Assembly (NCBI GenBank): GCA_903912435.1
Contig: CAIWHI010000387.1
Location: forward strand, 1-7,968
Length of the DNA: 7,968 bases
DNA from: an uncultured Bacteroidota bacterium
GTDB lineage: Bacteria > Bacteroidota > Bacteroidia > Chitinophagales > Chitinophagaceae
Direction: 5' to 3'
Shown here one piece after another: positions 1-6,839 of this stretch. The stretch's first letter is position 1, and the number at the start of each line of letters is the position of its first letter. A model generated the notes under the pieces. The model saw only the letters and a program-made list of their open reading frames with translations. It was not told where the DNA came from and searched no databases. Made by a program: the position numbers and the translations under genes.

Positions 1-11
1 ACTCCGAAGGA

Positions 12-48
12 CAGGGTGTCGTACCCTGACACCTCTTATATTATTTTT
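12..48 (+). other. Overlapping inverted repeats, possible terminator of an off-window gene
   Basis: Two mutually exclusive hairpins can be drawn here. CAGGGT (12-17) pairs perfectly with ACCCTG (23-28) around a 5-base loop, and GGTGTC (15-20) pairs with GACACC (28-33) around a 7-base loop, extended by a G-T pair at 14/34. A T-rich stretch ending in TTTTTT (43-48) follows about ten bases later. This could be the weak terminator of a gene entering from the left, or a fragment of a dispersed repeat. The frame open from position 1 reaches TAA at 49-51 after 16 codons, too short to claim a protein end. Confidence 0.3.
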
Positions 49-144
49 TAAGGTTTTGTAGTAATTGGGCATTTCAATAGTCTTATTTGTTAACAAAAGG
101 CTATTTTATAACATTAATAGGCTTATAGAGATACCTGATACCAT

Positions 145-172
145 GGAAACGTTTTTTGTAAAAATAGTTTCC
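145..172. promoter_or_regulatory. Imperfect palindrome across the promoter, probable TetR operator
   Basis: GGAAAC (145-150) is the exact reverse complement of GTTTCC (167-172). Inside them TTTTT (153-157) pairs symmetrically with AAAAA (160-164), so 11 of 14 base pairs of a 28-base dyad match, centred at 158/159. The dyad spans the candidate -33 element and ends two bases before the -7 element. A partial direct repeat, GTTTTTTGTA (151-160) and GTTTCCGTA (167-175), overlaps it. TetR-family dimers commonly bind such dyads at their own promoters. That this regulator binds here is inference from position and symmetry. Confidence 0.55.
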
Positions 173-181
173 GTAGTTTTG
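155..181 (+). promoter_or_regulatory. Bacteroidota-type promoter of the efflux operon
   Basis: TAGTTTTG at 174-181 matches the Bacteroidota -7 consensus TAnnTTTG exactly. A TTTG at 155-158 is the candidate -33 element. The spacer is 15 bases, a little shorter than the usual 17-23, so the -33 assignment is weaker than the -7. Transcription would begin near 186-189, giving a leader of about 20 bases before the ATG at 207. No Shine-Dalgarno sequence is seen in that leader, as is normal in this phylum. Confidence 0.6.
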
Positions 182-206
182 CCCTTCGAAAAAAGCAATC
201 TTAAGC

Positions 207-833
207 ATGGAGCCATTGGCTAAAATATTGAGTGTATCTGCTGAATTGTTTGTACAATATGGGTTCAAATCAATTACTATGGATGATATTGCCCGCAGGG
301 CCGGTATCTCAAAGAAGACACTCTACATGCATTTTGCCAACAAGAATGAGGTAGTGAATGAATCGGTAGTTTGGTACAAGGACCAAATGACTGAAAGCTG
401 CGGGGCAGTAATGAAAAATGCAGCTAATGCAGTAGAAGCAACGGTAATCATGTTGTCGTTTTTCGATACCATGAACAGGCGCATAAACCCTATGGCCATG
501 TTCGAACTACAGCGTTTTTTCCCGGAAGCGTATAAAACTTTTAGGGAAAAGATACAGGACAGGGATGTGGCCATGATAAGGGAGAACATCCTACAGGGTA
601 TAAAGGAAGGTTTGTACAGGGAAAATATTAATGCTGACCTATTGGCTAAATACAGACTGGAAACCTCGCTTCTAATACTACAACCCAACCTGATGGTAAA
701 TGATAGAAACGACCTGATGACGGTAGCACTGGAAATAGGGGAGCATTTTCTTTATGGTATCATGAACGAAAAGGGTGAAAAATTATACAGGGAATATAAA
801 GAAAAATATTTAAAGCAATCAACCAATATATGA
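207..833 (+). CDS. TetR/AcrR family transcriptional regulator of the efflux operon
   Basis: This 208-residue protein has the usual TetR-family length. The N-terminal DNA-binding domain spans about residues 5-52. It contains the AELFVQYGFKSITMDDIA helix pair and the recognition region AGISKKTLYMHFANKNEVV, which is the classic family signature. The remaining 150 residues are helical and presumably form the dimerisation and ligand-binding domain, which is poorly conserved and does not reveal the ligand. The ATG at 207 is the only credible start, because an in-frame TAG lies at 174-176 with no ATG, GTG or TTG between. Its stop overlaps the start of the outer-membrane channel gene by 4 bases (ATGA, 830-833), so the two are co-transcribed and probably translationally coupled. 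Being first in the operon with a dyad on its promoter, it is most likely a local autorepressor; an activator role cannot be excluded. Confidence 0.93.
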   Translation: MEPLAKILSVSAELFVQYGFKSITMDDIARRAGISKKTLYMHFANKNEVVNESVVWYKDQMTESCGAVMKNAANAVEATVIMLSFFDTMNRRINPMAMFELQRFFPEAYKTFREKIQDRDVAMIRENILQGIKEGLYRENINADLLAKYRLETSLLILQPNLMVNDRNDLMTVALEIGEHFLYGIMNEKGEKLYREYKEKYLKQSTNI

Positions 834-2176
834 AGCGGATTTTAGTCGCCATAGTAAGTTTAGTTTTTATTTTACCCAGGGCAAGTGCGCAGGATGTGAC
901 GCCGCTAAGCCTGAAAGACTGCATGGATTATGCCATGAAGCATAATTACTCTGTGAAGAATGCACAAATAGATGTATTAATACAGCAGGCTCAGAATAAC
1001 CAGACCCTCTCTGCCTCTATGCCCCATGTAAATGGTAAAGCAGATTATAATGATTTTTACCTTCCACAGCAATCATTTATAGAAGGACATACTTTTGATA
1101 CTGCAGTACCAAAAGGAATAATTACTCCTATTGCATTTACTCTTCCTTATGCAGCATCGGTTGGTGTTACAGCCTCGCAACTTATTTTTGATGGAAGTGT
1201 GTTTGTAGCTGTTAAGGCCAGGAATAGCGTTATGGAGCTGGCTAAGCTCAATGGTAAGGTAACGGAAGAAGCTGTTTGTTATAATGTTTACAAGGCTTAT
1301 AATTCACTAGTTATTGCTTATCGTCAGTATGATATCATCAAGAAATCACTTGTTTTTGCCCGTAGTATGCAGCACGATGCTGAAGTATTGAAAGAAAATG
1401 GTTTTGCAGAAAAAATTGATGTGGATAGAGGGAATGTACAAATCAATAATTTGGCAACCGACAGCATGCGTATAGCTAATATGCTTGATATATCGGAACA
1501 GGTATTGAAGTTTCAGATTGGTATGGAACTTACAAAGCGTATCGTACTTACTGACACTTCGGTTAATGATAGGAAGGAGACTACAATGTCACTGGTTAAC
1601 GAACCTGAACATTATGATAATGTATTGACCTATAATCAGATGAAAATGGCTTTAAAGCTCAATGAATATAATCTGAACAGATATCAAATGTCGGCATTGC
1701 CAACCCTTTCTGCATTCTGGGCATATGGAAGTAATTATGGTGCAATACATGCTGGTGACCTTAAATCATTTAATAAATGGTTGCCGAGTAGTACAATTGG
1801 TATTTCATTAACTATGCCCATCTTCAATGGTTTTTTGAGGAAGAACCAGGTAACTGAGGCTAAACTAAACATTGAAAAAACGAAGAATAATATAGAAGCG
1901 GTAAAACAGGGTATTGACTTTCAGGTGTCTACATCACGTACCAACTTAAAGAATGCTATACTTCAAACACAAAGCCAACATAGGAACCTCGACTTATCAA
2001 ATGATGTGCTGGAACTGGCCCAAAAGAAATATAAAGCTGGTGTAGGTAGCAGTATGGAGGTGACCCAGGCACAGACTGAAATGCTTAGGGCGCAGAACAA
2101 TTATTTTAGTGCATTGCTGGATATTATCAACGCCGAGGCCGACCTTAAAAAAGCACTTGGCCTAATGAAGCCATAA
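830..2176 (+). CDS. TolC family outer-membrane efflux protein
   Basis: This 448-residue protein is the outer-membrane exit duct of a tripartite pump and would act as a trimer. Residues 1-20 are a signal peptide: a Lys-Arg start, a hydrophobic core, and probable cleavage after Ala-Ser-Ala. The mature part has the two tandem halves of the outer-membrane efflux family. The first opens with LSLKDCMDYAMKHNYSVK near residue 26. The second ends with QKKYKAGVGSSMEVTQAQTE near residue 397 followed by a helix with regular Ala and Leu (NYFSALLDIINAEADLKKAL), the typical TolC closing motif. The Thr-Met-Pro-Ile-Phe-Asn-Gly segment near residue 332 matches the second beta-strand region. The start ATG overlaps the regulator's stop. 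Length and architecture are normal with no frameshift. Family membership is clear; substrate is set by the pump, not by this protein. Confidence 0.95.
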   Translation: MKRILVAIVSLVFILPRASAQDVTPLSLKDCMDYAMKHNYSVKNAQIDVLIQQAQNNQTLSASMPHVNGKADYNDFYLPQQSFIEGHTFDTAVPKGIITPIAFTLPYAASVGVTASQLIFDGSVFVAVKARNSVMELAKLNGKVTEEAVCYNVYKAYNSLVIAYRQYDIIKKSLVFARSMQHDAEVLKENGFAEKIDVDRGNVQINNLATDSMRIANMLDISEQVLKFQIGMELTKRIVLTDTSVNDRKETTMSLVNEPEHYDNVLTYNQMKMALKLNEYNLNRYQMSALPTLSAFWAYGSNYGAIHAGDLKSFNKWLPSSTIGISLTMPIFNGFLRKNQVTEAKLNIEKTKNNIEAVKQGIDFQVSTSRTNLKNAILQTQSQHRNLDLSNDVLELAQKKYKAGVGSSMEVTQAQTEMLRAQNNYFSALLDIINAEADLKKALGLMKP

Positions 2177-2230
2177 ATAACTAGTGAAACATATTTTAGA
2201 AACCAAACTCGAATTTAAATTTTACAATAA

Positions 2231-3331
2231 ATGAAACGCTTAATTTATTTGCTATTACCAGTAGTCGTATTTGCATCATGTGGTGAAGCTAAAAAAGACC
2301 CCGCCGCAGAATTGGTAAAGCTGAAAAAAGAAAGGGCAGACCTTGATGCCAAAATAGCCAAACTTGAGTCTGGTAAAAAAGATTCAGTAAAGGTGTCGCC
2401 TGTTTCGGTGTATACTGTTGAGGTAAAGAAATTCAATGCATTTATAGAAGTGCATTCCATGATAAATGGTGATGAAGATGTATTGGCGGTACCACAAGGT
2501 ATGGGAACCGTAAATTCATTGTCAGTGCGTACAGGGGATAGGGTGAGTAAAGGGCAGGTATTAGCTACACTTGATGCTAATATTGTTGAAAAGCAGATTG
2601 ACGGACTTGCACCACAGCTTTCATTAACCAAATCGCTTTATGAAAAGCAGCAAAGCTTGTTCTCCCAAAATATAGGTACCGAGGTTCAGTTAATGAGTGC
2701 CAAAGCGCAATATGAAGGAATACAAAAGCAAATAGAAGCTCTTAAAGCACAGAAAGACCTATATAGGATTGTTGCTCCAATAAGTGGTACTGTAGATGCG
2801 GTAAACCTAAAGGTGGGTGATTTCGCTTCACCACAGGGCGCAGCGGCTGGTATAGGAGTCAAAATAGTAAGCTATGCAAAGCTGAAGGCTGAAGCTAACC
2901 TGGGAGAAAATTACCTGGGCAATGTAAAGCAAGGTGACCCGGTTACATTAACCATGCCTGGTAGCACTGATACTATCAAGACTACCTTGTCATTTGTTTC
3001 TCATGCTGTAGACCCAACTACCAGGGCATTTAATGTAATGGTTCGCCTGGGCAATAATAACAAGTTGCACCCCAACATGTCTTGCACCATGCAAATAGCC
3101 AACTACGAAAACGCTAAGGCAATGGTGGTACCTGTATCAGTAATACAGAAAACATCATCTGGCGAAAGGCTGTATATAGCTGATGGCAATAAGGCGAAAT
3201 TAGTAGCTGTGACAACAGGAAAGATTGCTAATGGACAGGTGGAAATACTTTCGGGACTGAGTGTGGGTGATAAGGTGATAACAGTAGGTTACGAGGCAAT
3301 GGAAGATGGCCAGGTAATAAGCATACAATAA
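2231..3331 (+). CDS. RND efflux periplasmic adaptor subunit (HlyD/MFP family lipoprotein)
   Basis: This 366-residue protein is the membrane-fusion component linking the permease to the TolC-type channel. It begins with a lipoprotein signal: Lys-Arg, a hydrophobic run, then FASC with the lipidated cysteine at residue 17. Phe at -3 is a common Bacteroidota variant. Residues 25-47 form a short Lys/Leu/Glu-rich coiled coil. The barrel-sandwich hybrid is split: residues about 84-115 (GTVNSLSVRTGDRVSKGQVL) and about 179-205 (RIVAPISGTVDAVNLKVGDF), which are the lipoyl-like halves of the family, flanking an alpha-hairpin at about 118-178. A beta-barrel follows (about 215-290), then a membrane-proximal domain ending in SGLSVGDKVITVGYEAMEDG. 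The gene lies 54 bases after the channel gene and 37 before the permease, with an A-rich leader (ACAATAA) and no Shine-Dalgarno. The order channel, adaptor, permease is common in Bacteroidota. Confidence 0.95.
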   Translation: MKRLIYLLLPVVVFASCGEAKKDPAAELVKLKKERADLDAKIAKLESGKKDSVKVSPVSVYTVEVKKFNAFIEVHSMINGDEDVLAVPQGMGTVNSLSVRTGDRVSKGQVLATLDANIVEKQIDGLAPQLSLTKSLYEKQQSLFSQNIGTEVQLMSAKAQYEGIQKQIEALKAQKDLYRIVAPISGTVDAVNLKVGDFASPQGAAAGIGVKIVSYAKLKAEANLGENYLGNVKQGDPVTLTMPGSTDTIKTTLSFVSHAVDPTTRAFNVMVRLGNNNKLHPNMSCTMQIANYENAKAMVVPVSVIQKTSSGERLYIADGNKAKLVAVTTGKIANGQVEILSGLSVGDKVITVGYEAMEDGQVISIQ

Positions 3332-3368
3332 TATTTCTCAATAAAATTTGCATCATTAATCTATTCAG

Positions 3369-6300
3369 ATGAAAGACGTATTCAAAGAGTTTAAACCGTC
3401 TAGCTGGTCTATCGATAACCGTACTGCTATTTATATCATTACGGTGATGATTACCTTCATAGGCCTTTGGTGTTACATAACCCTGCCCAAGGAGCAATTT
3501 CCCGAAATTAAAATACCACAAATAATAGTGCAGACTGTTTATCCTGGTACATCTCCTGAGAATATGGAGAACCTGGTAACCAAGCCTATTGAAAAACAAG
3601 TGAAGAACCTTACCGGTGTTAAAAAAGTAACCAGCAACTCATTCCAGGATTATTCGGTAGTAATTGTTGAGTTTAATACCGATGTAAAAATTGAAAAGGC
3701 TAAGCAGGATGTAAAAGATGCTACCGATAAGGCTAAGCAAGACCTACCTAAGAACTTGCCTTACCAACCTGAGGTTAAGGATATTGACCTATCTGAATTA
3801 CCTATCCTCTCAGTAAATATATCTGGTAATTACGACCTTAACCGCCTGAAAAAATATGCCGATAAGGTAAAAGACAATGTAGAGGCACTAAAAGAGATAA
3901 AGAGGGTAGATAGGATAGGTGCGCTTGACAGGGAGATACAAATAAACGTAGACCTGTATAAAATGCAGGCCGCAGGCATCACCTTCGATGATATTGACCA
4001 CTCGGTAGCTGCAGAAAATTTGTCAACTACTGCGGGTGAGGTATCTATGAATAACCAAAAGAGGGTATTGAGTATCAGGAATGAATTTAAGTCAGCCGAT
4101 CAGATTTCAAACCTGATTATTAAGAACCAGTTTGGTAATAGCATTTATCTTAAAGACATTGCCCAGGTGATAGATAGTTTTGCTGAGCAAAAAAGTTTTG
4201 CACGATTGGATAATAAGAATGTAATCACCCTCAATGTGATTAAGGCAAAGGGGGCGAATCTTATTGAGGCTAGTGATAAAATAGAAGAGCTGGTAAAAGA
4301 GATGCAGAAAAAAGGCGAATTGCCTAAGGATCTGACCATTGTAACTACCGGCGACCAGTCTCAAGCTACAAGAAATACATTGCATGACCTGATTAACACT
4401 ATTATTATAGGCTTCCTGTTGGTAACCATAATATTAATGTTCTTCATGGGGGTTACCAATGCCTTGTTCGTGGCAATGTCGGTACCATTGTCATGTGCTA
4501 TAGCCTTTATGATATTGCCATCTATCGGCTTTACGCTGAACATGATTGTGCTTTTCTCCTTCCTATTGGCTCTGGGTATAGTGGTAGATGATGCCATTGT
4601 GGTGATTGAAAATACCCATCGTATCTATGATAATGGGAAAATGGATATTAAGCAGGCAGCAAAAATGGCGACAGGGGAGGTGTTTCTTCCCGTATTATCA
4701 GGAACCGCCACTACTTTGATGCCCTTTATTCCGCTCGCCTTTTGGAAGGGTGTGATAGGTAGCTTTATGTTCTTCTTACCTATTACCCTCATCATTACCC
4801 TTATGGCCTCACTAGCTGTGGCATATATTATCAATCCGGTATTTGCAGTAAGCTTTATGCAGCCTGATGACCACGATGCTATTAAGAAGCCAAAATTTGC
4901 CCGCAGGGATAAGGCAATGCTTATAATTTTCGGTTCAGTTGCCGCCCTATTATACATGGCAAAATCAATTGGTCTTGCCAACTTTGTGGTATTCATTTAC
5001 TTGTTTATTATTCTGGAGAAATTCGTATTGGCTAAGTTGATACATATCTTCCAGAATAAGACATGGCCTGCATTCAGGGAGTGGTATACCAGGGTATTGG
5101 TACATTCATTGAAGAGGCCAGGTCTTGTAATGCTTATAACAATAATATTATTGTTCATTGCACCCCAATTATACCAATTAAGGAACCCTCCATTCGTATT
5201 CTTCCCTTCAGCAGAGCCAAATTTCACCTATGTATACCTTAACCTACCGGTAGGTACCGACCAGGCTTATACAAGCGAAGTTTTGGGTAAACTGGAGAGA
5301 AAAGTTAATGAGGTATTGGGTAATGACCCTGCCACAGGCAAAAGGAATCCCGTAGTGAAATCGGTTATTGCTAATGTTACAGTAGATGCAGTAGACCCTA
5401 ATGGTGGTGAAATCGGTGACTTCCCTAACAAGGGTAAGATAACTGTGGCCTATGTGGAATATGCCCTTCGTCATGGAGAATCAACTACAAAATACCTGGA
5501 GAAAATCAGGGCTGCCGTAAGGGCATATCCAGGTGCTGAGATTACTGTAGACAAAGAAGGTGGTGGACCACCATTACCTAAACCTATTGTAATAGATATC
5601 ACCGGTGATAATCTGGACTCATTGGTAAGCACATCAGAAAGGCTGAAACGTTACCTCGCAGCTAAGCAAATACCTGGTGTTGAAGAATTGCGCAGCGACT
5701 TTGATGCCCATAAACCAGAAGTAGTATTTGACCTGAACAGGGAGAATATGAACAATGAAAGTATCAATACCTACACAGTGGCTATGAACTTAAGAACTGC
5801 GATATTTGGTAAGGAGATTTCAAGGTTCAGGGATGCTAATGACGATTACCCAATAAACCTACGCCTGCTACAATCGCAAAGGAGTGATGTAGATGCGATA
5901 AGGAATATGCCTATAGTATACCGAGATATGGGTATGGGCGGAAGGATTCGTGTGGTTCCGGTGAGCTCATTTGCCAATGTGCATTATGGTTCAAGCTATG
6001 GTGGTATAAAGCGCAAAAACCAGAAACGTATCATCTCTCTATCATCAAACGTATTATCAGGCTTTGTTGAAAATGATGTGGTGGCTGCTGTACAACGCGA
6101 GATTGATGGGTTCAAATCATCACCACTGCTGACTATTAAAATGGGAGGCCAACAGGAAGAACAAGCTGAGACTATGGGATTCCTGGGTAGGGCTATGTTG
6201 ATTTCGGTAGTACTGATATTCCTTATTTTGATATTGCAGTTCAACTCATTGAGTCGGACCCTCATTATTATGAGTGAGATTATCTTGAGTATCATAGGTG

Positions 6301-6758
6301 TAATGCTGGGTTATGCTGCTTTTGGCAATACCTTCTCTATGGTTATGAGTGGTATTGGTATCATAGCCCTTGCAGGTATTGTGGTAAGGAATGGTATCTT
6401 GCTGGTAGAGTTCATGGATATGATGTTGCATGAGGGTATGACACCTTATGATGCAATCGTAGAAGCTGGCCGTACCCGTATGACACCGGTATTGTTAACA
6501 GCAACTGCCGCTTGTTTAGGTCTTATTCCATTAGCTGTTGGTCTGAACATAGACTTTGGAACTCTGCTTACCGAGCTGAACCCACATATCTACTTTGGAG
6601 GCGATAGTGCGGCTTTATGGTCCTCATTATCCTGGACCATGATTTATGGTTTGAGCTTTGCGACATTCCTTACCTTGATAGTAGTGCCTGTTATGTGCTT
6701 ACTAAGTTTTAGGTTTAAAGAAAGAGTGAAAAGGTGGGGTAAGAAGTTGAATTTATAA
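3369..6758 (+). CDS. RND efflux transporter permease (AcrB/HAE-like) with two extra membrane helices
   Basis: This 1129-residue inner-membrane permease is the proton-driven engine of the pump and would work as a trimer. The first helix is at about 20-39, followed by LPKEQFPEIKIPQI and the PGTSPENMENLVTKPIE motif of the family. A periplasmic porter region (about 40-335) precedes helices 2-6 (about 340-492). The relay motif GIVVDDAIVVIEN puts the acidic pair at Asp407 and Asp408, the same numbers as in AcrB. A second porter region (about 603-935) precedes helices 8-12. In helix 10, GIVVRNGILLVEF has Arg1007 where AcrB has Lys940. About 40 residues (516-558) between helices 6 and 7 form two additional hydrophobic stretches, suggesting 14 rather than 12 membrane segments. 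The loop between helices 11 and 12 is also long (about 1060-1090). The Asp-Asp pair favours hydrophobic or amphiphilic efflux over the metal-ion CzcA type; the substrate is unknown. Confidence 0.96.
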   Translation: MKDVFKEFKPSSWSIDNRTAIYIITVMITFIGLWCYITLPKEQFPEIKIPQIIVQTVYPGTSPENMENLVTKPIEKQVKNLTGVKKVTSNSFQDYSVVIVEFNTDVKIEKAKQDVKDATDKAKQDLPKNLPYQPEVKDIDLSELPILSVNISGNYDLNRLKKYADKVKDNVEALKEIKRVDRIGALDREIQINVDLYKMQAAGITFDDIDHSVAAENLSTTAGEVSMNNQKRVLSIRNEFKSADQISNLIIKNQFGNSIYLKDIAQVIDSFAEQKSFARLDNKNVITLNVIKAKGANLIEASDKIEELVKEMQKKGELPKDLTIVTTGDQSQATRNTLHDLINTIIIGFLLVTIILMFFMGVTNALFVAMSVPLSCAIAFMILPSIGFTLNMIVLFSFLLALGIVVDDAIVVIENTHRIYDNGKMDIKQAAKMATGEVFLPVLSGTATTLMPFIPLAFWKGVIGSFMFFLPITLIITLMASLAVAYIINPVFAVSFMQPDDHDAIKKPKFARRDKAMLIIFGSVAALLYMAKSIGLANFVVFIYLFIILEKFVLAKLIHIFQNKTWPAFREWYTRVLVHSLKRPGLVMLITIILLFIAPQLYQLRNPPFVFFPSAEPNFTYVYLNLPVGTDQAYTSEVLGKLERKVNEVLGNDPATGKRNPVVKSVIANVTVDAVDPNGGEIGDFPNKGKITVAYVEYALRHGESTTKYLEKIRAAVRAYPGAEITVDKEGGGPPLPKPIVIDITGDNLDSLVSTSERLKRYLAAKQIPGVEELRSDFDAHKPEVVFDLNRENMNNESINTYTVAMNLRTAIFGKEISRFRDANDDYPINLRLLQSQRSDVDAIRNMPIVYRDMGMGGRIRVVPVSSFANVHYGSSYGGIKRKNQKRIISLSSNVLSGFVENDVVAAVQREIDGFKSSPLLTIKMGGQQEEQAETMGFLGRAMLISVVLIFLILILQFNSLSRTLIIMSEIILSIIGVMLGYAAFGNTFSMVMSGIGIIALAGIVVRNGILLVEFMDMMLHEGMTPYDAIVEAGRTRMTPVLLTATAACLGLIPLAVGLNIDFGTLLTELNPHIYFGGDSAALWSSLSWTMIYGLSFATFLTLIVVPVMCLLSFRFKERVKRWGKKLNL

Positions 6759-6778
6759 TTGCAGTTGAATATTTGATG

Positions 6779-6823
6779 AAGAGGGTTTAGGGCTTAATAA
6801 ACCCTAAATCCTCTTTTGCTTTT
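6779..6823 (+). terminator. Rho-independent terminator of the efflux operon
   Basis: A 14-pair stem joins 6779-6792 to 6802-6815. All pairs are Watson-Crick except one G-T pair (6785/6809), and the loop is the 9 bases 6793-6801. The descending arm runs into TTTT, then GC, then TTTT (6814-6823). It lies about 20 bases after the permease stop. On the other strand the stem is followed by CATCAAATA, not a T-run, so it should act mainly on the + strand, although the stem could slow transcription of the converging gene as well. Confidence 0.85.
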
Positions 6824-6839
6824 AGGTGGGTACTGCTTT

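Noticed and set aside
143..223. 26-codon ORF starting at the ATG in CCATGG, overlapping the regulator start
   Set aside because: It runs through the palindrome and promoter and ahead of the likely transcription start, so it would not be on the operon message.
323..688. - strand ORF of 121 codons inside the regulator gene
   Set aside because: It is a shadow of a clear TetR-family gene; the peptide has no family features.
2177..2230. Possible internal promoter (TATTTTAG) between channel and adaptor genes
   Set aside because: It has a mismatch in the conserved TTTG and no well-placed -33 element; co-transcription explains the layout.
3332..3368. Possible promoter (TAAAATTTG) ahead of the permease
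   Set aside because: The gap between TA and TTTG is three bases, not two, and there is no -33 partner at the right distance.
3228..6431. Numerous - strand ORFs of 60-123 codons across the adaptor end and permease
   Set aside because: All lie within strongly recognisable coding frames on the + strand and have no recognisable content or start context of their own.
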